Under the pieces are notes generated by a model, which saw only the letters and a program-made list of their open reading frames with translations, was not told where the DNA came from and made no database searches. A stretch of 64,000 nt of DNA from Anaerolineae bacterium (GTDB lineage Bacteria > Chloroflexota > Anaerolineae > Promineifilales > Promineifilaceae), in assembly GCA_030425205.1 (NCBI GenBank), contig JAUIAP010000013.1:106169-170168 (forward strand), given 5' to 3'. The position numbers and the translations under genes were made by a program. Of the stretch, positions 53,863 through 61,874 are shown piece after piece (the first letter of the stretch is position 1; the number at the start of each line of letters is the position of its first letter).

Positions 53863-54567
53863 CTACACCTTCGCGCGCTTAATCATCATAAACTTCTTGG
53901 CCGTTTCTACGGCCACCGCTGCATCGCGACAGTAAGCATCGGCTTCAATATCCTCTGCAAACGCCTCGTTAAGCGGCGCACCGCCCACCAGCACTATCAT
54001 CTCCTCGCGGATGCCCTCATCCTTCAACGTGTTGATCACCGTGCGCATATAGGGCATCGTCGTGGTCAACAGGGCAGACATACCGAGAATGTCGGGGTGA
54101 TGTTCGTTGATCGCTTCCATGTAATCTTCGGCCGAATTGTTAATCCCCAAATCATACACCTCAAATCCCGCGCCCTCCATCATCATCGTGACGAGGTTCT
54201 TGCCGATGTCATGAATGTCACCCTTCACCGTGCCGATAACCATCGAGCCGATCTTCTGTGCGCCCGTTTCGGCGAGCAGGGGGCGCAAAATCGCCATCCC
54301 ACCCTTCATCGCCTTAGCCGCCATCAGAACTTCTGGCACAAACAAAATACCATCGCGGAAATCACGGCCCACGACCTCCATCCCCGCGACTAAACCTTCA
54401 GTTAACACCGTGTATGGGGTCAATCCACGGCTCAAACATTCATTGACTTCTTCTTCGATCTCTTCTTTGTAGCCGTCATATAAATCTTCGTGCATCAACT
54501 CGTAAAGCTCTTGCAACGGCAATTCTGACAGGATAATTTCGTCGTCTTCTAACTCTTCATCACTCAT
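53863..54567 (-). CDS. Corrinoid (cobalamin-binding) methyl carrier protein with acidic N-terminus
   Basis: 234 residues, comprising a helical cap and a B12-binding Rossmann domain. The cobalt ligand is H119 in GDIHDIGKN (DxHxxG), followed by SALLTTTM and VGGAPLN. It matches MtmC/MtaC-type carriers and the B12 module of MetH. It would shuttle the methyl group between the pterin methyltransferase and the homocysteine methyltransferase. The first 43 residues contain about 19 Asp/Glu and one Lys (start SDEELEDDE), unusually acidic. GAGGTAGAAG precedes the ATG. Confidence 0.93.
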   Translation of the reverse strand: MSDEELEDDEIILSELPLQELYELMHEDLYDGYKEEIEEEVNECLSRGLTPYTVLTEGLVAGMEVVGRDFRDGILFVPEVLMAAKAMKGGMAILRPLLAETGAQKIGSMVIGTVKGDIHDIGKNLVTMMMEGAGFEVYDLGINNSAEDYMEAINEHHPDILGMSALLTTTMPYMRTVINTLKDEGIREEMIVLVGGAPLNEAFAEDIEADAYCRDAAVAVETAKKFMMIKRAKV

Positions 54568-54591
54568 AATCTTCTACCTCAAAGCACTGGA

Positions 54592-54614
54592 TGCGCGACC
54601 AACTTGGTTGCGCA
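54592..54614. repeat. GCGACCAA hairpin, copy between the RACE and carrier genes
   Basis: TGCGCGACCAA and TTGGTTGCGCA pair with one mismatch around a single C. It is related to 56650-56672 and 49551-49610. Confidence 0.65.
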
Positions 54615-54626
54615 CCAGACAAAATT

Positions 54627-56639
54627 TTATCTTCTACGCCGACGGCGGCGCGTTGGTAATTCGGCCGATTCCACATCCGGCAATAACCCTTTCAAATGCG
54701 GGAACTCATCCGTCTTATGCGGAATGTGAATCGCGCCTACAAATTCATCTTGAAACGACGGATCAACCGCCGTTTCCACATATGTTATCCAATGCGCGAC
54801 GCGCTGCGCCTCGTCGCGCTTGTGATGGTTGAGCAGCGCGATGCGTGCGCCATCCCCCGCCGCGTTGCCGACGGCGTTGACGCAGCTCAGCTCGCAATCG
54901 GGAAAAAGCCCCAGCAACATCGCGTATTGCGGGTCGATATAGCTACCAAATGCTCCTGCCAAAACAACGCGATCAACCGACGTAATGCCAGCACGATTCA
55001 TCAGCAGCTTACAACCCGCATACAAAGCCGCCTTGCCTAACTGTATGTTTCGCACGTCGTCTTGTGTGACCAGAATCGGCTCACCGTTGGTCGTCTGCTC
55101 TGCCGTCGCCAGCACGTATGAACCACGCGGGCCGTCAAACGTGACGCGGTCGGTTGGCAAATCATCGCGGAAACGACCGTCTCCTGTGATGATGCCAACG
55201 CGAAATAGTTCGGCAACCGCTTCGATAATGCCACTGCCACAAATGCCAGCCGCACGGTGTTGGGTCTGCTCGTCAAGCGGTGCATCTGTGGCAAAATTCC
55301 ACTCTTGCGACCATTTTTCTTCCCCAATTACGCGGAATTTGCCTTCAAATGTCGTTGGGTCAATCCGCACACGCTCGATTGCGCCGGGTGCTGCGCGCAT
55401 CCCGTAGGCGATTTGCGCCCCTTCAAAGGCTGGTCCCGTCGGACTGCTCGCACTCAACATCCATGCTTGATTGCCCAACGTGATTTCAGCGTTTGTGCCG
55501 ACATCGACCATCAGGATCGTCTCATCCTGCTGATAGGGTTCTTCGGCCAACAGTGCGGCGACATTATCTGCGCCGACATGTCCCGCTTCGGCCGGCATGA
55601 TGTGCACATAGGCGGCAGGGTTGAGTTTAAGTTTCAAATCGCGCGCCTTGATGTCCATGCTATCCCGATTTGCCAATGCAAACGGCGCGCCTCCTAGTTC
55701 ACTGGGGTCGATTCCCAACAGCAGATGGATCATCGTCGTATTGCCGACAAAAACGGCATCGACGATTTGGCTGACTGAGATTTCAGCTTGTCGCGCCGCA
55801 TCGGCGATGAGACGGTTGAGTGACTTGATGATCGCCCCGTGCATCTTTTTTGTGCCATCATCGTGCATCATCGCGTAGCTGACGCGGCTCATCAAATCTT
55901 CGCCATAGGTGATCTGCGGATTCATCACCGATTCAGTGGCGACCACCTCACCCGTTTGCAAATTGCAAAGGTAACCAGCGACCGTCGTGCTGCCAATATC
56001 AACGGCCAATCCATAGATGCCCTCGTCGTAAGCGGGACGCACCTCGATCACCTCGCGGTCGTGCCATAGTGAGACGGTGACTGCCCATTTGCCCTTGCGG
56101 ATATTTTTTTGCAGATCGCGTAACGTGTTGATGTCAATGTGTGGAACGTCTAAGTTCCACTGCTCTTTGAGCGCAGCTTGCAAGCGTCCCCAATCACCAC
56201 GATGTTCACCCAATTCGGCCGATTCCAGCTCCACATAAACCTGCCGCACCGCTGGATCAAGCTCAATCACGCGGTCAGTCGCGTGTTTACGAATGATCTG
56301 CTTTTGGGCGCGAGATTCGGGTGGCACCTCGATTAAGACGTCATCGGTGACACAGGCCACACAGGAGAGTCGGGCGTTTGCCTCACTCTTTTTGCGGTCG
56401 AGCAGTTGGCGTTCTTCGCTCGATTCGGCCGATAAATGGCCCCCATCGCTCAATATCCCATGTTTCTCAAATCGACCATGCTCCACCAACACGCGGCACT
56501 TACCGCACGTCAGTTTCCCACCGCAAATACTCTCAATCTCCACACCCATCTCGCGTGCAGCATCGAGCAGCGGTGTCCCTGTGGCAACGCGCGCCCGTCT
56601 TCCCGACGGCATAAAAATTACTAGCGGATTCTGTTCCAT
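54627..56639 (-). CDS. Corrinoid activation/reduction protein (RACE, RamA-like) with Arg-rich tail
   Basis: 670 residues. The N-terminal [2Fe-2S] domain has C39, C45 and C48 in CGGKLTCGKC plus the CVAC pair near 93-96. The long C-terminal part is an ASKHA ATPase (DUF4445 group) with AVDIGSTTV at 212-220. These proteins use ATP and low-potential electrons to reduce inactive Co(II) to Co(I). That would replace the SAM-dependent reactivation domain of MetH. The protein ends in seven Arg residues just before the stop. It sits 60 bases upstream of the carrier gene and 36 bases after the IclR gene. Confidence 0.93.
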   Translation of the reverse strand: MEQNPLVIFMPSGRRARVATGTPLLDAAREMGVEIESICGGKLTCGKCRVLVEHGRFEKHGILSDGGHLSAESSEERQLLDRKKSEANARLSCVACVTDDVLIEVPPESRAQKQIIRKHATDRVIELDPAVRQVYVELESAELGEHRGDWGRLQAALKEQWNLDVPHIDINTLRDLQKNIRKGKWAVTVSLWHDREVIEVRPAYDEGIYGLAVDIGSTTVAGYLCNLQTGEVVATESVMNPQITYGEDLMSRVSYAMMHDDGTKKMHGAIIKSLNRLIADAARQAEISVSQIVDAVFVGNTTMIHLLLGIDPSELGGAPFALANRDSMDIKARDLKLKLNPAAYVHIMPAEAGHVGADNVAALLAEEPYQQDETILMVDVGTNAEITLGNQAWMLSASSPTGPAFEGAQIAYGMRAAPGAIERVRIDPTTFEGKFRVIGEEKWSQEWNFATDAPLDEQTQHRAAGICGSGIIEAVAELFRVGIITGDGRFRDDLPTDRVTFDGPRGSYVLATAEQTTNGEPILVTQDDVRNIQLGKAALYAGCKLLMNRAGITSVDRVVLAGAFGSYIDPQYAMLLGLFPDCELSCVNAVGNAAGDGARIALLNHHKRDEAQRVAHWITYVETAVDPSFQDEFVGAIHIPHKTDEFPHLKGLLPDVESAELPTRRRRRRR

Positions 56640-56649
56640 TTCATCCAGA

Positions 56650-56672
56650 AGCGCGATCAGCTTGGTCGCGCT
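56650..56672. repeat. AGCGCGATCAGC hairpin between IclR and RACE genes
   Basis: AGCGCGA and TCGCGCT arms flank TCAGCTTGG, giving a GC-rich hairpin of the family also found at 49551-49610 and 54592-54614. Confidence 0.65.
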
Positions 56673-56675
56673 CCG

Positions 56676-57440
56676 TTAGCTCACCACGTACGCCTGTCCG
56701 CAAACAACCTGCGTTGCTCGTTGTGTCAAATCGACCAGCCAACGCGTAATCTGCTTCTTGTTGTTGAGTGGAAAACGATATTCCGGCGCACTTATGTAAA
56801 GCGTTGCCACCACCCGCCCCATGCTATTAAAAATCGGGGCCGATGTGGCAACGAGTCCTTCTTCAAATTCACTAAATGTCCAATCATAGCCTTGTCGCCG
56901 AATCTTAATCAGTCGCGCGCGCAATTTATCTGGTTCGGTGAGCGTCTTTTCAGTATATTTTTCAAGCGGCTTACTCAAATATGCTCGCAATTTCACCTCT
57001 GGCAAGTTGGCTAGGTAGTGCTTGCCCGATGACGTGACGTGCAGCGGAAAGACCTCGCCCGTCCAATCCTTGACCTGAACCGCGTGTTTACTCGGAACTT
57101 GAAAGACGGTGACGCTGCCAACCGCACTCGGAATGCTCAATCCAACCGCCTCGCCCGTTAACTCCGCCAGTTGTTCGACAAATGGCGCAAGCAGATCGGC
57201 CAGATGTTGCGTATGGTGCGTCGTCGGAATCAGCGCAATCAAGCCTGCCCCAATGCGAAATCCGCCATTATTCGGAATCCGCTCAACCGCATCTTCTGAT
57301 TCTAAGGTCGATAGGAGGCGGGAGACGGTGCTTTTGTGCAATCCCATACGCCGCGCCAGCTCACTCACACCAATTCCTTGGGGATTGTCAGCGACAGTTT
57401 TAAGAATGGAAAAGGCTCGACTAACTGATTGAATAGACAT
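56676..57440 (-). CDS. IclR family transcriptional regulator
   Basis: 254 residues. The N-terminal winged helix reads GIGVSELARRMGLHKSTVSRLLSTLE, and the C-terminal effector domain (about 80-245) contains VTSSGKHYLANLP and APIFNSMGRVVATLYISAP, as in IclR. The effector is unknown. It is the gene just before the RACE, carrier and methyltransferase genes, on the same strand and with its own strong promoter, so it probably controls the one-carbon cluster and itself. The promoter-proximal leader contains TTGCA repeats that could be its operator. Confidence 0.92.
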   Translation of the reverse strand: MSIQSVSRAFSILKTVADNPQGIGVSELARRMGLHKSTVSRLLSTLESEDAVERIPNNGGFRIGAGLIALIPTTHHTQHLADLLAPFVEQLAELTGEAVGLSIPSAVGSVTVFQVPSKHAVQVKDWTGEVFPLHVTSSGKHYLANLPEVKLRAYLSKPLEKYTEKTLTEPDKLRARLIKIRRQGYDWTFSEFEEGLVATSAPIFNSMGRVVATLYISAPEYRFPLNNKKQITRWLVDLTQRATQVVCGQAYVVS

Positions 57441-57493
57441 AGGTGTGTTGACGGTCGTGCAACTGTTGTGCTATCTGCAACATAATCGCAAAA

Positions 57494-57522
57494 ATTATCA
57501 GTCAACAGCCCTGAATTGTCAA
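57494..57522 (-). promoter_or_regulatory. Strong promoter upstream of IclR and the one-carbon cluster
   Basis: On the minus strand, TTGACA (57517-57522) and GATAAT (57494-57499) are exactly 17 bases apart. Transcription would start near 57487, about 47 bases before the IclR ATG. The leader contains GTTGCA...GTTGCA, a possible operator. Confidence 0.75.
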
Positions 57523-57543
57523 CCGCACCTATGGCAACCATCA

Positions 57544-58272
57544 TTAGAGCATTCCTGCCAGATATTGTTCCAAATCGACGCGGATGGGCATGAAATAGAT
57601 GCTGCCATCCCGCTCGCGCACAAAGTCGAGTGCGCGACAGGCAAATTGGCGATTCCACTCCAGCGTCGGTTCAAATTCGCGTGGAAAGACGGCACGATTG
57701 CGCGTGCGCCAATAGCGCGCCGAATTTTTTGTGACGACGGGAGAGACACCCCAAAATACGTCGATCCCTTCCAGCATATCCGCATAAATGCCCATGAGAC
57801 GCACATCAAAAAACGGTTGTGTGAAAAAACCATCTGCACCGGCCGCGAGCTTTGCTTCGAAATAGTCCTGTTCAGTTTGTAAATTTTCGCGATAGGGATC
57901 GAGCGCCGCATAGATTTTTAGATGTGGCAGCTCAGCACGCAGCCGCTGAATCAAGTCGATTGAACGCGCCACAGGCGGATTGTCTTTGTCCAAATCACCC
58001 GTAACAACCAACACTTCGCTAATATCTCGCTCGATTAGCGTCTTGACCATCGGGAGCGGTTTGTCAGGATGGGTATCACACGCCCGCAAATGCGGAATCG
58101 TTGTGGCAAAGTGATCGCGTGCCAGCGCGCACCCTTCCCAACTGCGAATTTTCATGCGCGTCAGATCGGGGATGTTGATCGTGTTGACGGTGCGGAATTT
58201 CTCGCGGATGGTGGTCAATTCGGCCGATAATTGTTCAATGTTGCGCGGAATAAGTTCAATCGAGATATTCAT
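57544..58272 (-). CDS. Second, shorter methylenetetrahydrofolate reductase-like protein
   Basis: 242 residues. It starts MNISIELIPRN and has VLVVTGDLDKDNPPVA and KLAAGADGFFTQPFFDVRLM, resembling the MTHFR barrel, but it is 120 residues shorter than the metF product and lacks its C-terminal part. It may be a divergent reductase or act on another one-carbon substrate. It lies 38 bases downstream of the Lrp gene and 103 bases before the IclR gene, so it is likely transcribed with the Lrp gene. Confidence 0.75.
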   Translation of the reverse strand: MNISIELIPRNIEQLSAELTTIREKFRTVNTINIPDLTRMKIRSWEGCALARDHFATTIPHLRACDTHPDKPLPMVKTLIERDISEVLVVTGDLDKDNPPVARSIDLIQRLRAELPHLKIYAALDPYRENLQTEQDYFEAKLAAGADGFFTQPFFDVRLMGIYADMLEGIDVFWGVSPVVTKNSARYWRTRNRAVFPREFEPTLEWNRQFACRALDFVRERDGSIYFMPIRVDLEQYLAGML

Positions 58273-58310
58273 AAAAATTTTCAGCGTTGCATGCTTGCAA
58301 CCTCATCATT

Positions 58311-58790
58311 TCAAATTGGCAAGACAGGCGTCGATTTCACTTCTTCTAACAGCACGCTCGTCGTAATTTGCGCGACCCCCTTGAGGGGAACCAACTTCTC
58401 GCGTACAAAGTCTTGTAATTCACGTCGATTACGTAGGGCCACTTTTAAGATATAGTCAAACTGCCCTGTTAGATGGTGACACTCCAACACCTCTGGTAAT
58501 GATCGCACGTGATCTTGAAACGGCTCCAAATAATTTAGCTCGTGCATCGCCATACGAATGTAGACAAAGCACAGCAAATCAAACCCCAACCGATCTCTGT
58601 CGAGTAGTGCGACATATTGACGTATAATGCCGCTGTCTTCCAATTTTCGTAAGCGTGCGTGGGTTGCGGGTGGTGATAGATGGATGCGACGTGCTAATTC
58701 CGCATTGCTTAGACGACCATTCTCCTGAATAATACTTAGCAATTGTCTATCAACTTTATCAAGCCGTGTTTCTGATGAAGATTGTTCCAT
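58311..58790 (-). CDS. Lrp/AsnC family transcriptional regulator
   Basis: 159 residues. The winged HTH reads LSNAELARRIHLSPPATHARLRKL after the typical start LDKVDRQLLSIIQENGR, and the C-terminal RAM domain contains GQFDYILKVALRN. Lrp-type proteins sense amino acids and bind DNA as octamers. Methionine is a plausible effector from context but this is inference. GGAGG stands six bases before the ATG. It heads the whole minus-strand group that ends with fhs. Confidence 0.93.
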   Translation of the reverse strand: MEQSSSETRLDKVDRQLLSIIQENGRLSNAELARRIHLSPPATHARLRKLEDSGIIRQYVALLDRDRLGFDLLCFVYIRMAMHELNYLEPFQDHVRSLPEVLECHHLTGQFDYILKVALRNRRELQDFVREKLVPLKGVAQITTSVLLEEVKSTPVLPI

Positions 58791-58830
58791 TTTTTTCCTC
58801 CAAAGTCAATTTTTATTCGGCAATTTCGGG

Positions 58831-58857
58831 ATTATAGCGAATAAATAGCATTGTCAC
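58831..58857 (-). promoter_or_regulatory. Candidate promoter of the Lrp-type regulator
   Basis: On the minus strand, GTGACA (58852-58857) and a perfect TATAAT (58831-58836) are 15 bases apart, slightly short. The leader would be about 35 bases with GGAGG before the ATG. Confidence 0.5.
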
Positions 58858-58992
58858 CGCTCAGAACATTAGATTGTTCTGGAAATCGATGGCTGGCGTT
58901 GGCTGGGTTGGAATAAATGGAAGGGATTTTAGAAAAGTAGCAGCACGGCGGGGCCGTTCGCATTGAAATCAAATTTTAGCTACGATTCCATC

Positions 58993-59943
58993 ATGCGAGA
59001 ACCGACCTTTTTTGTCGACCAAATACCCATTTATGGAGATGTGATACTTGCGCCAATGGCAGGTTATGCCGACGTGCCGATGCGGGCGTTGGCGCGATCA
59101 TTTGGATCGGCGATGCAATACACAGAGTTTGTGGCGGCCGAAGAGATACTGACGGAACATCGCAACATTCCGCGTCTACTCGATTTTAAGGCGGACGAAC
59201 ATCCCCGTGTGATGCAGATATTCAGCAATTCGGCCGAAACGCTCCTAGCCGCCGCCCACAAAATATTACCACTTGCGCCCGACATTATCGACATCAATAT
59301 GGGATGTTCAACAAAGCGCGTTAGCGGACGCGGCGCAGGCGTTGGCATGATGAAGCAGCCGTGCGAGGTCGCAAAGACGTTTGAACGGCTCACAAAGGAG
59401 CTGCCCGTTCCAATTACAGGCAAGATTCGCTTGGGCTGGGATGGAGCTGAGAACTTTCTGGAAATCGGCCGAATTGCCCAAGAGTCTGGTGCAGCCCTGC
59501 TCGCCATCCATCCACGCACAAAAGAGCAGAAGTACAGCGGACGCGCCAATTGGGACGCCATCGCAGCGCTTAAACAGTCGCTTTCTATACCCGTGATCGG
59601 TAATGGCGACATCGCAACCCCTGATGATATTGACGCGATGCTCGATTATACACAGTGCGATGCGGTGATGGTGGGACGGGCGGCGATCGGGAATCCGTGG
59701 GTAATCGGCCGAAAAAATCGCGCCGACCTCTCACCTGAACAGTATTTTGAGCTAATTAAATTGCACGCGACTGAGATGGACGCCTATCACGGTGAACGCG
59801 GGGTCATATTATTTCGGAAGCATTTAAAGCGTTACTTACGAGAATTTTCCGCCGAACAAATTCGCCCCATCCTGCAAATCACCGAGCTTGAACCCTTGCT
59901 AGACGCCATCAAATCCTTGCAACCACACGCATACCCAGTTTAA
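58993..59943 (+). CDS. tRNA-dihydrouridine synthase
   Basis: 316 residues from the ATG at 58993; an in-frame start at 58963 would add ten unusual residues. The flavin barrel begins ILAPMAGYADVPMRALA; NMGCSTKRVSGRGAG carries the catalytic Cys, and GRAAIGNPWVIG is the usual late motif. It reduces uridines in the D-loop of tRNA with FMN and NADPH. The site of action (which of the Dus types) cannot be fixed, but DusB is closest in style. It is a single gene, divergent from the Lrp group. Confidence 0.9.
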   Translation: MREPTFFVDQIPIYGDVILAPMAGYADVPMRALARSFGSAMQYTEFVAAEEILTEHRNIPRLLDFKADEHPRVMQIFSNSAETLLAAAHKILPLAPDIIDINMGCSTKRVSGRGAGVGMMKQPCEVAKTFERLTKELPVPITGKIRLGWDGAENFLEIGRIAQESGAALLAIHPRTKEQKYSGRANWDAIAALKQSLSIPVIGNGDIATPDDIDAMLDYTQCDAVMVGRAAIGNPWVIGRKNRADLSPEQYFELIKLHATEMDAYHGERGVILFRKHLKRYLREFSAEQIRPILQITELEPLLDAIKSLQPHAYPV

Positions 59944-60008
59944 GTTTCAAATGAGTGGACACTGTCATTCCAACGCAGGTCGGAATCCATTCTTCTGGGC
60001 TAGACAGT

Positions 60009-60029
60009 CCGGGATATCCAAATCCCGAA
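60009..60029. repeat. CGGGATATCC palindrome-like repeat
   Basis: TCCGGGATATCC followed by AAATCCCGA is close to the units at 46036-46094. It lies just beyond the dihydrouridine synthase stop and may be part of a two-way terminator. Confidence 0.4.
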
Positions 60030-60042
60030 ACACGTCCTTGAA

Positions 60043-60975
60043 TTATCGCTCCACTACGCTCTCTGGAATCCCTTCCAAGCGAAGCTCGCCATCATCAAAT
60101 AGCACAGTCGGCGCGACCTCTATCGTGCCAATCGTCACCCCTGCTCCCGAACATGGACATATCTCCCAGTCAACGCCCCAAACAGCAGCCGCATCCGCCA
60201 CGCCCGCATGTGTCGCCATTGCGTAGCCCGTTTGGTGCAACACTTCGAGCGCATAGGTGATTGTCGCGGGGCTGTTTGCGTTGCCCCAGCCCCCATTGTA
60301 GGCAGAAAGTGCCAGCAGCAGATCGCCGTCAGCATCATGCAAATAGTTGGCGAGAATTTGTGTTCCCCATTTGAGATTTAGGGCGGGGTTGCGCAGTTGT
60401 GTGGCATTCGGCCGATTTTCCAGTCCCGCCCCACTTCCCTGCGGCATCACGCCCATCAGCCCAACCGCCCCCGCGTAACTAACGCCTGTCGCAATGCCAT
60501 CCGACTCGATCTCGACGATTGCCGCGATCAAGTCTGGTGCAAACTGATAGGGTTCGGCCGCGCTCAAAATTGTCGCTTGCCACTGCGAGATCGGTTGCGA
60601 CCAACTATTTGATAACAGAGATTTGGTTGGTTCAAACGTAGGCGCATGTGGAAAACGCACGGCTTCCAATGCATTTGAGCGCGTCTTTAAGTCGATTGTG
60701 CGCTTTTCCAATTCAACGGGATTGGGTGGCGGTGTCAACAGATATTGACCAACTTTGAACAATAGCACGCTAGAAATGATCAACCCCGCCAGCAGGACAA
60801 GCACGGCCATCCATAGCGGGAGTCGGATACGGGATGGGGCGCGACGTGGGACAACGGCTGGCAGTGTTGCCGGACTATACCCGCGCATTGTGTTATCGAA
60901 TGTTGTGCTGTTGCGTTTGTTGGGTGGCTGCTTTCGTGGATCCTGCTCACGCGCCCCGCGTTTCTCAAATTTCAT
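60043..60975 (-). CDS. Membrane-anchored lytic transglycosylase (SLT domain)
   Basis: 310 residues from the ATG at 60975; a GTG at 60990 is possible. A cytoplasmic basic segment precedes one membrane helix (about 54-74). The SLT domain (from about 130) has the catalytic Glu at 157 in VEIESDG, then GAVGLMGVMP and ALSAYNGGWGN, the family signatures. It cleaves peptidoglycan glycan strands outside the membrane. The last part, with CPC and a beta-rich region, is an extra domain I do not recognise. It stands alone between the dihydrouridine synthase gene and a lipoprotein gene. Confidence 0.88.
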   Translation of the reverse strand: MKFEKRGAREQDPRKQPPNKRNSTTFDNTMRGYSPATLPAVVPRRAPSRIRLPLWMAVLVLLAGLIISSVLLFKVGQYLLTPPPNPVELEKRTIDLKTRSNALEAVRFPHAPTFEPTKSLLSNSWSQPISQWQATILSAAEPYQFAPDLIAAIVEIESDGIATGVSYAGAVGLMGVMPQGSGAGLENRPNATQLRNPALNLKWGTQILANYLHDADGDLLLALSAYNGGWGNANSPATITYALEVLHQTGYAMATHAGVADAAAVWGVDWEICPCSGAGVTIGTIEVAPTVLFDDGELRLEGIPESVVER

Positions 60976-61150
60976 CAACGTTATTTTCACTGGCTACAGT
61001 GAACCCTTGTCACAACAATTAAGTTTGCGACTTTTTTGATACGACGTTTGCTAGGGATTGTTGGGAACGTTGGAACTGTTCACCATTGGCGCGGATAGAT
61101 AATTCACGCCATTTTCGCGGATACTGTAAATTTAGTGAGGATTTTGCACT

Positions 61151-61681
61151 TTAGCGTTCAATTTTGAAGCCTTCTCCCTCATTCTGACCGAGATCGACAA
61201 CGATCTCCTTGCCACCGAAACCGTCAACCAAATCATGGGCACGGACTGTGACGGTGGAAATTTCGGCCGAAATCACCACCCCCGTTTGACTGCGGGTAAA
61301 CGGCTGTTCCGTTTCGTGAGGATGCAGCAACAGACGTGTGAAGGGATCGTCAGGGTTTGACTTTACAACCGTCCCGTCGGGCAAAACGACATCCCAGCCA
61401 TCTGCATAGTCATCCCAACCCGTGTCGGGATGGGCAATGGTGACGTGAAAGGTATAGGTGTCGTCTCCTGTCGCAACGACACGCACAAACTGAACATCCG
61501 CATCAGCCTGCCCGTCTGTGATAGGTTCATCTGTTGGTGAAAGAGTGGGTACTATCGCAGTAGCGGTTGTCAAAATGACTGTAACTGTATCGGTTGGCAT
61601 AGGCGTCGGCGCATCGACCGTCTCGCTCTGACAGGCGCATAAACTCAAAATGACCGCTAAAAGCAGATAAATATGTCGCAT
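61151..61681 (-). CDS. Small lipoprotein of unknown function
   Basis: 176 residues. A lipobox (LSLCAC, Cys17) is followed by a Thr/Pro-rich linker to about residue 55 and a compact beta-rich domain (VQFVRVVATGDDTYTFHVTI onwards). The domain contains TGWDDYADGWDVVLPDG and resembles no family I can name. It is likely exposed on the cell surface. The ATG is confirmed only by the signal sequence. A reversed AACCACG hairpin lies just upstream. Confidence 0.7.
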   Translation of the reverse strand: MRHIYLLLAVILSLCACQSETVDAPTPMPTDTVTVILTTATAIVPTLSPTDEPITDGQADADVQFVRVVATGDDTYTFHVTIAHPDTGWDDYADGWDVVLPDGTVVKSNPDDPFTRLLLHPHETEQPFTRSQTGVVISAEISTVTVRAHDLVDGFGGKEIVVDLGQNEGEGFKIER

Positions 61682-61725
61682 GAGGGCATCTTATACCAAT
61701 TCAGAGAACAATGTCAGATATTCGA

Positions 61726-61768
61726 CCTTCAAAAACCACGTTTCTGGCAGAAACGCGGTTATTCAGGG
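61726..61768. repeat. Hairpin repeat with AACCGAGTTTCT arms, copy 3 (reversed)
   Basis: The reverse complement reads CCTGAATAACCGCGTTTCTG, then AGAAACGTGGTTTTTGAAGG. It matches copies 1 and 2 with compensating and single changes. The arms pair with one internal mismatch. Confidence 0.7.
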
Positions 61769-61783
61769 CTTGACAAGCGGTCA

Positions 61784-61838
61784 ATACGCAATACGCAACA
61801 CGCAACACGTCTTGCATTGTGACAAAAACTTCATGACA
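61784..61838. repeat. ACGCAAT tandem unit plus CATTGTGACAAAAACTTCATGAC segment
   Basis: Tandem ATACGCA and ACACGCA units are followed by a segment like the right end of the MITE family (compare 42519-42548 and 52343-52375). It looks like a mosaic of two repeat families. Confidence 0.5.
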
Positions 61839-61874
61839 ACAACGTTTTCATCAAATGGATCATCGCCGTTCTGT

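Noticed and set aside
48968..56639. Methylamine, methanol or betaine demethylation operon
   Set aside because: No MttB-, MtaB- or MtmB-type substrate methyltransferase is present; only homocysteine- and folate-type enzymes are seen.
46787..58272. Complete Wood-Ljungdahl pathway
   Set aside because: Fhs, MetF, MetV, a pterin methyltransferase and a carrier are present, but no CO dehydrogenase/acetyl-CoA synthase or FolD is in the window. The homocysteine methyltransferase points to methionine instead.
53388..58962. Cobalamin or SAM riboswitch upstream of the one-carbon genes
   Set aside because: I looked in the gaps for the B12 box (GCCACTG) and for a SAM-type leader with terminator and saw none.
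61151..61681. Reading the small lipoprotein as a periplasmic enzyme
   Set aside because: No catalytic motif could be found; only the lipobox and linker are secure.
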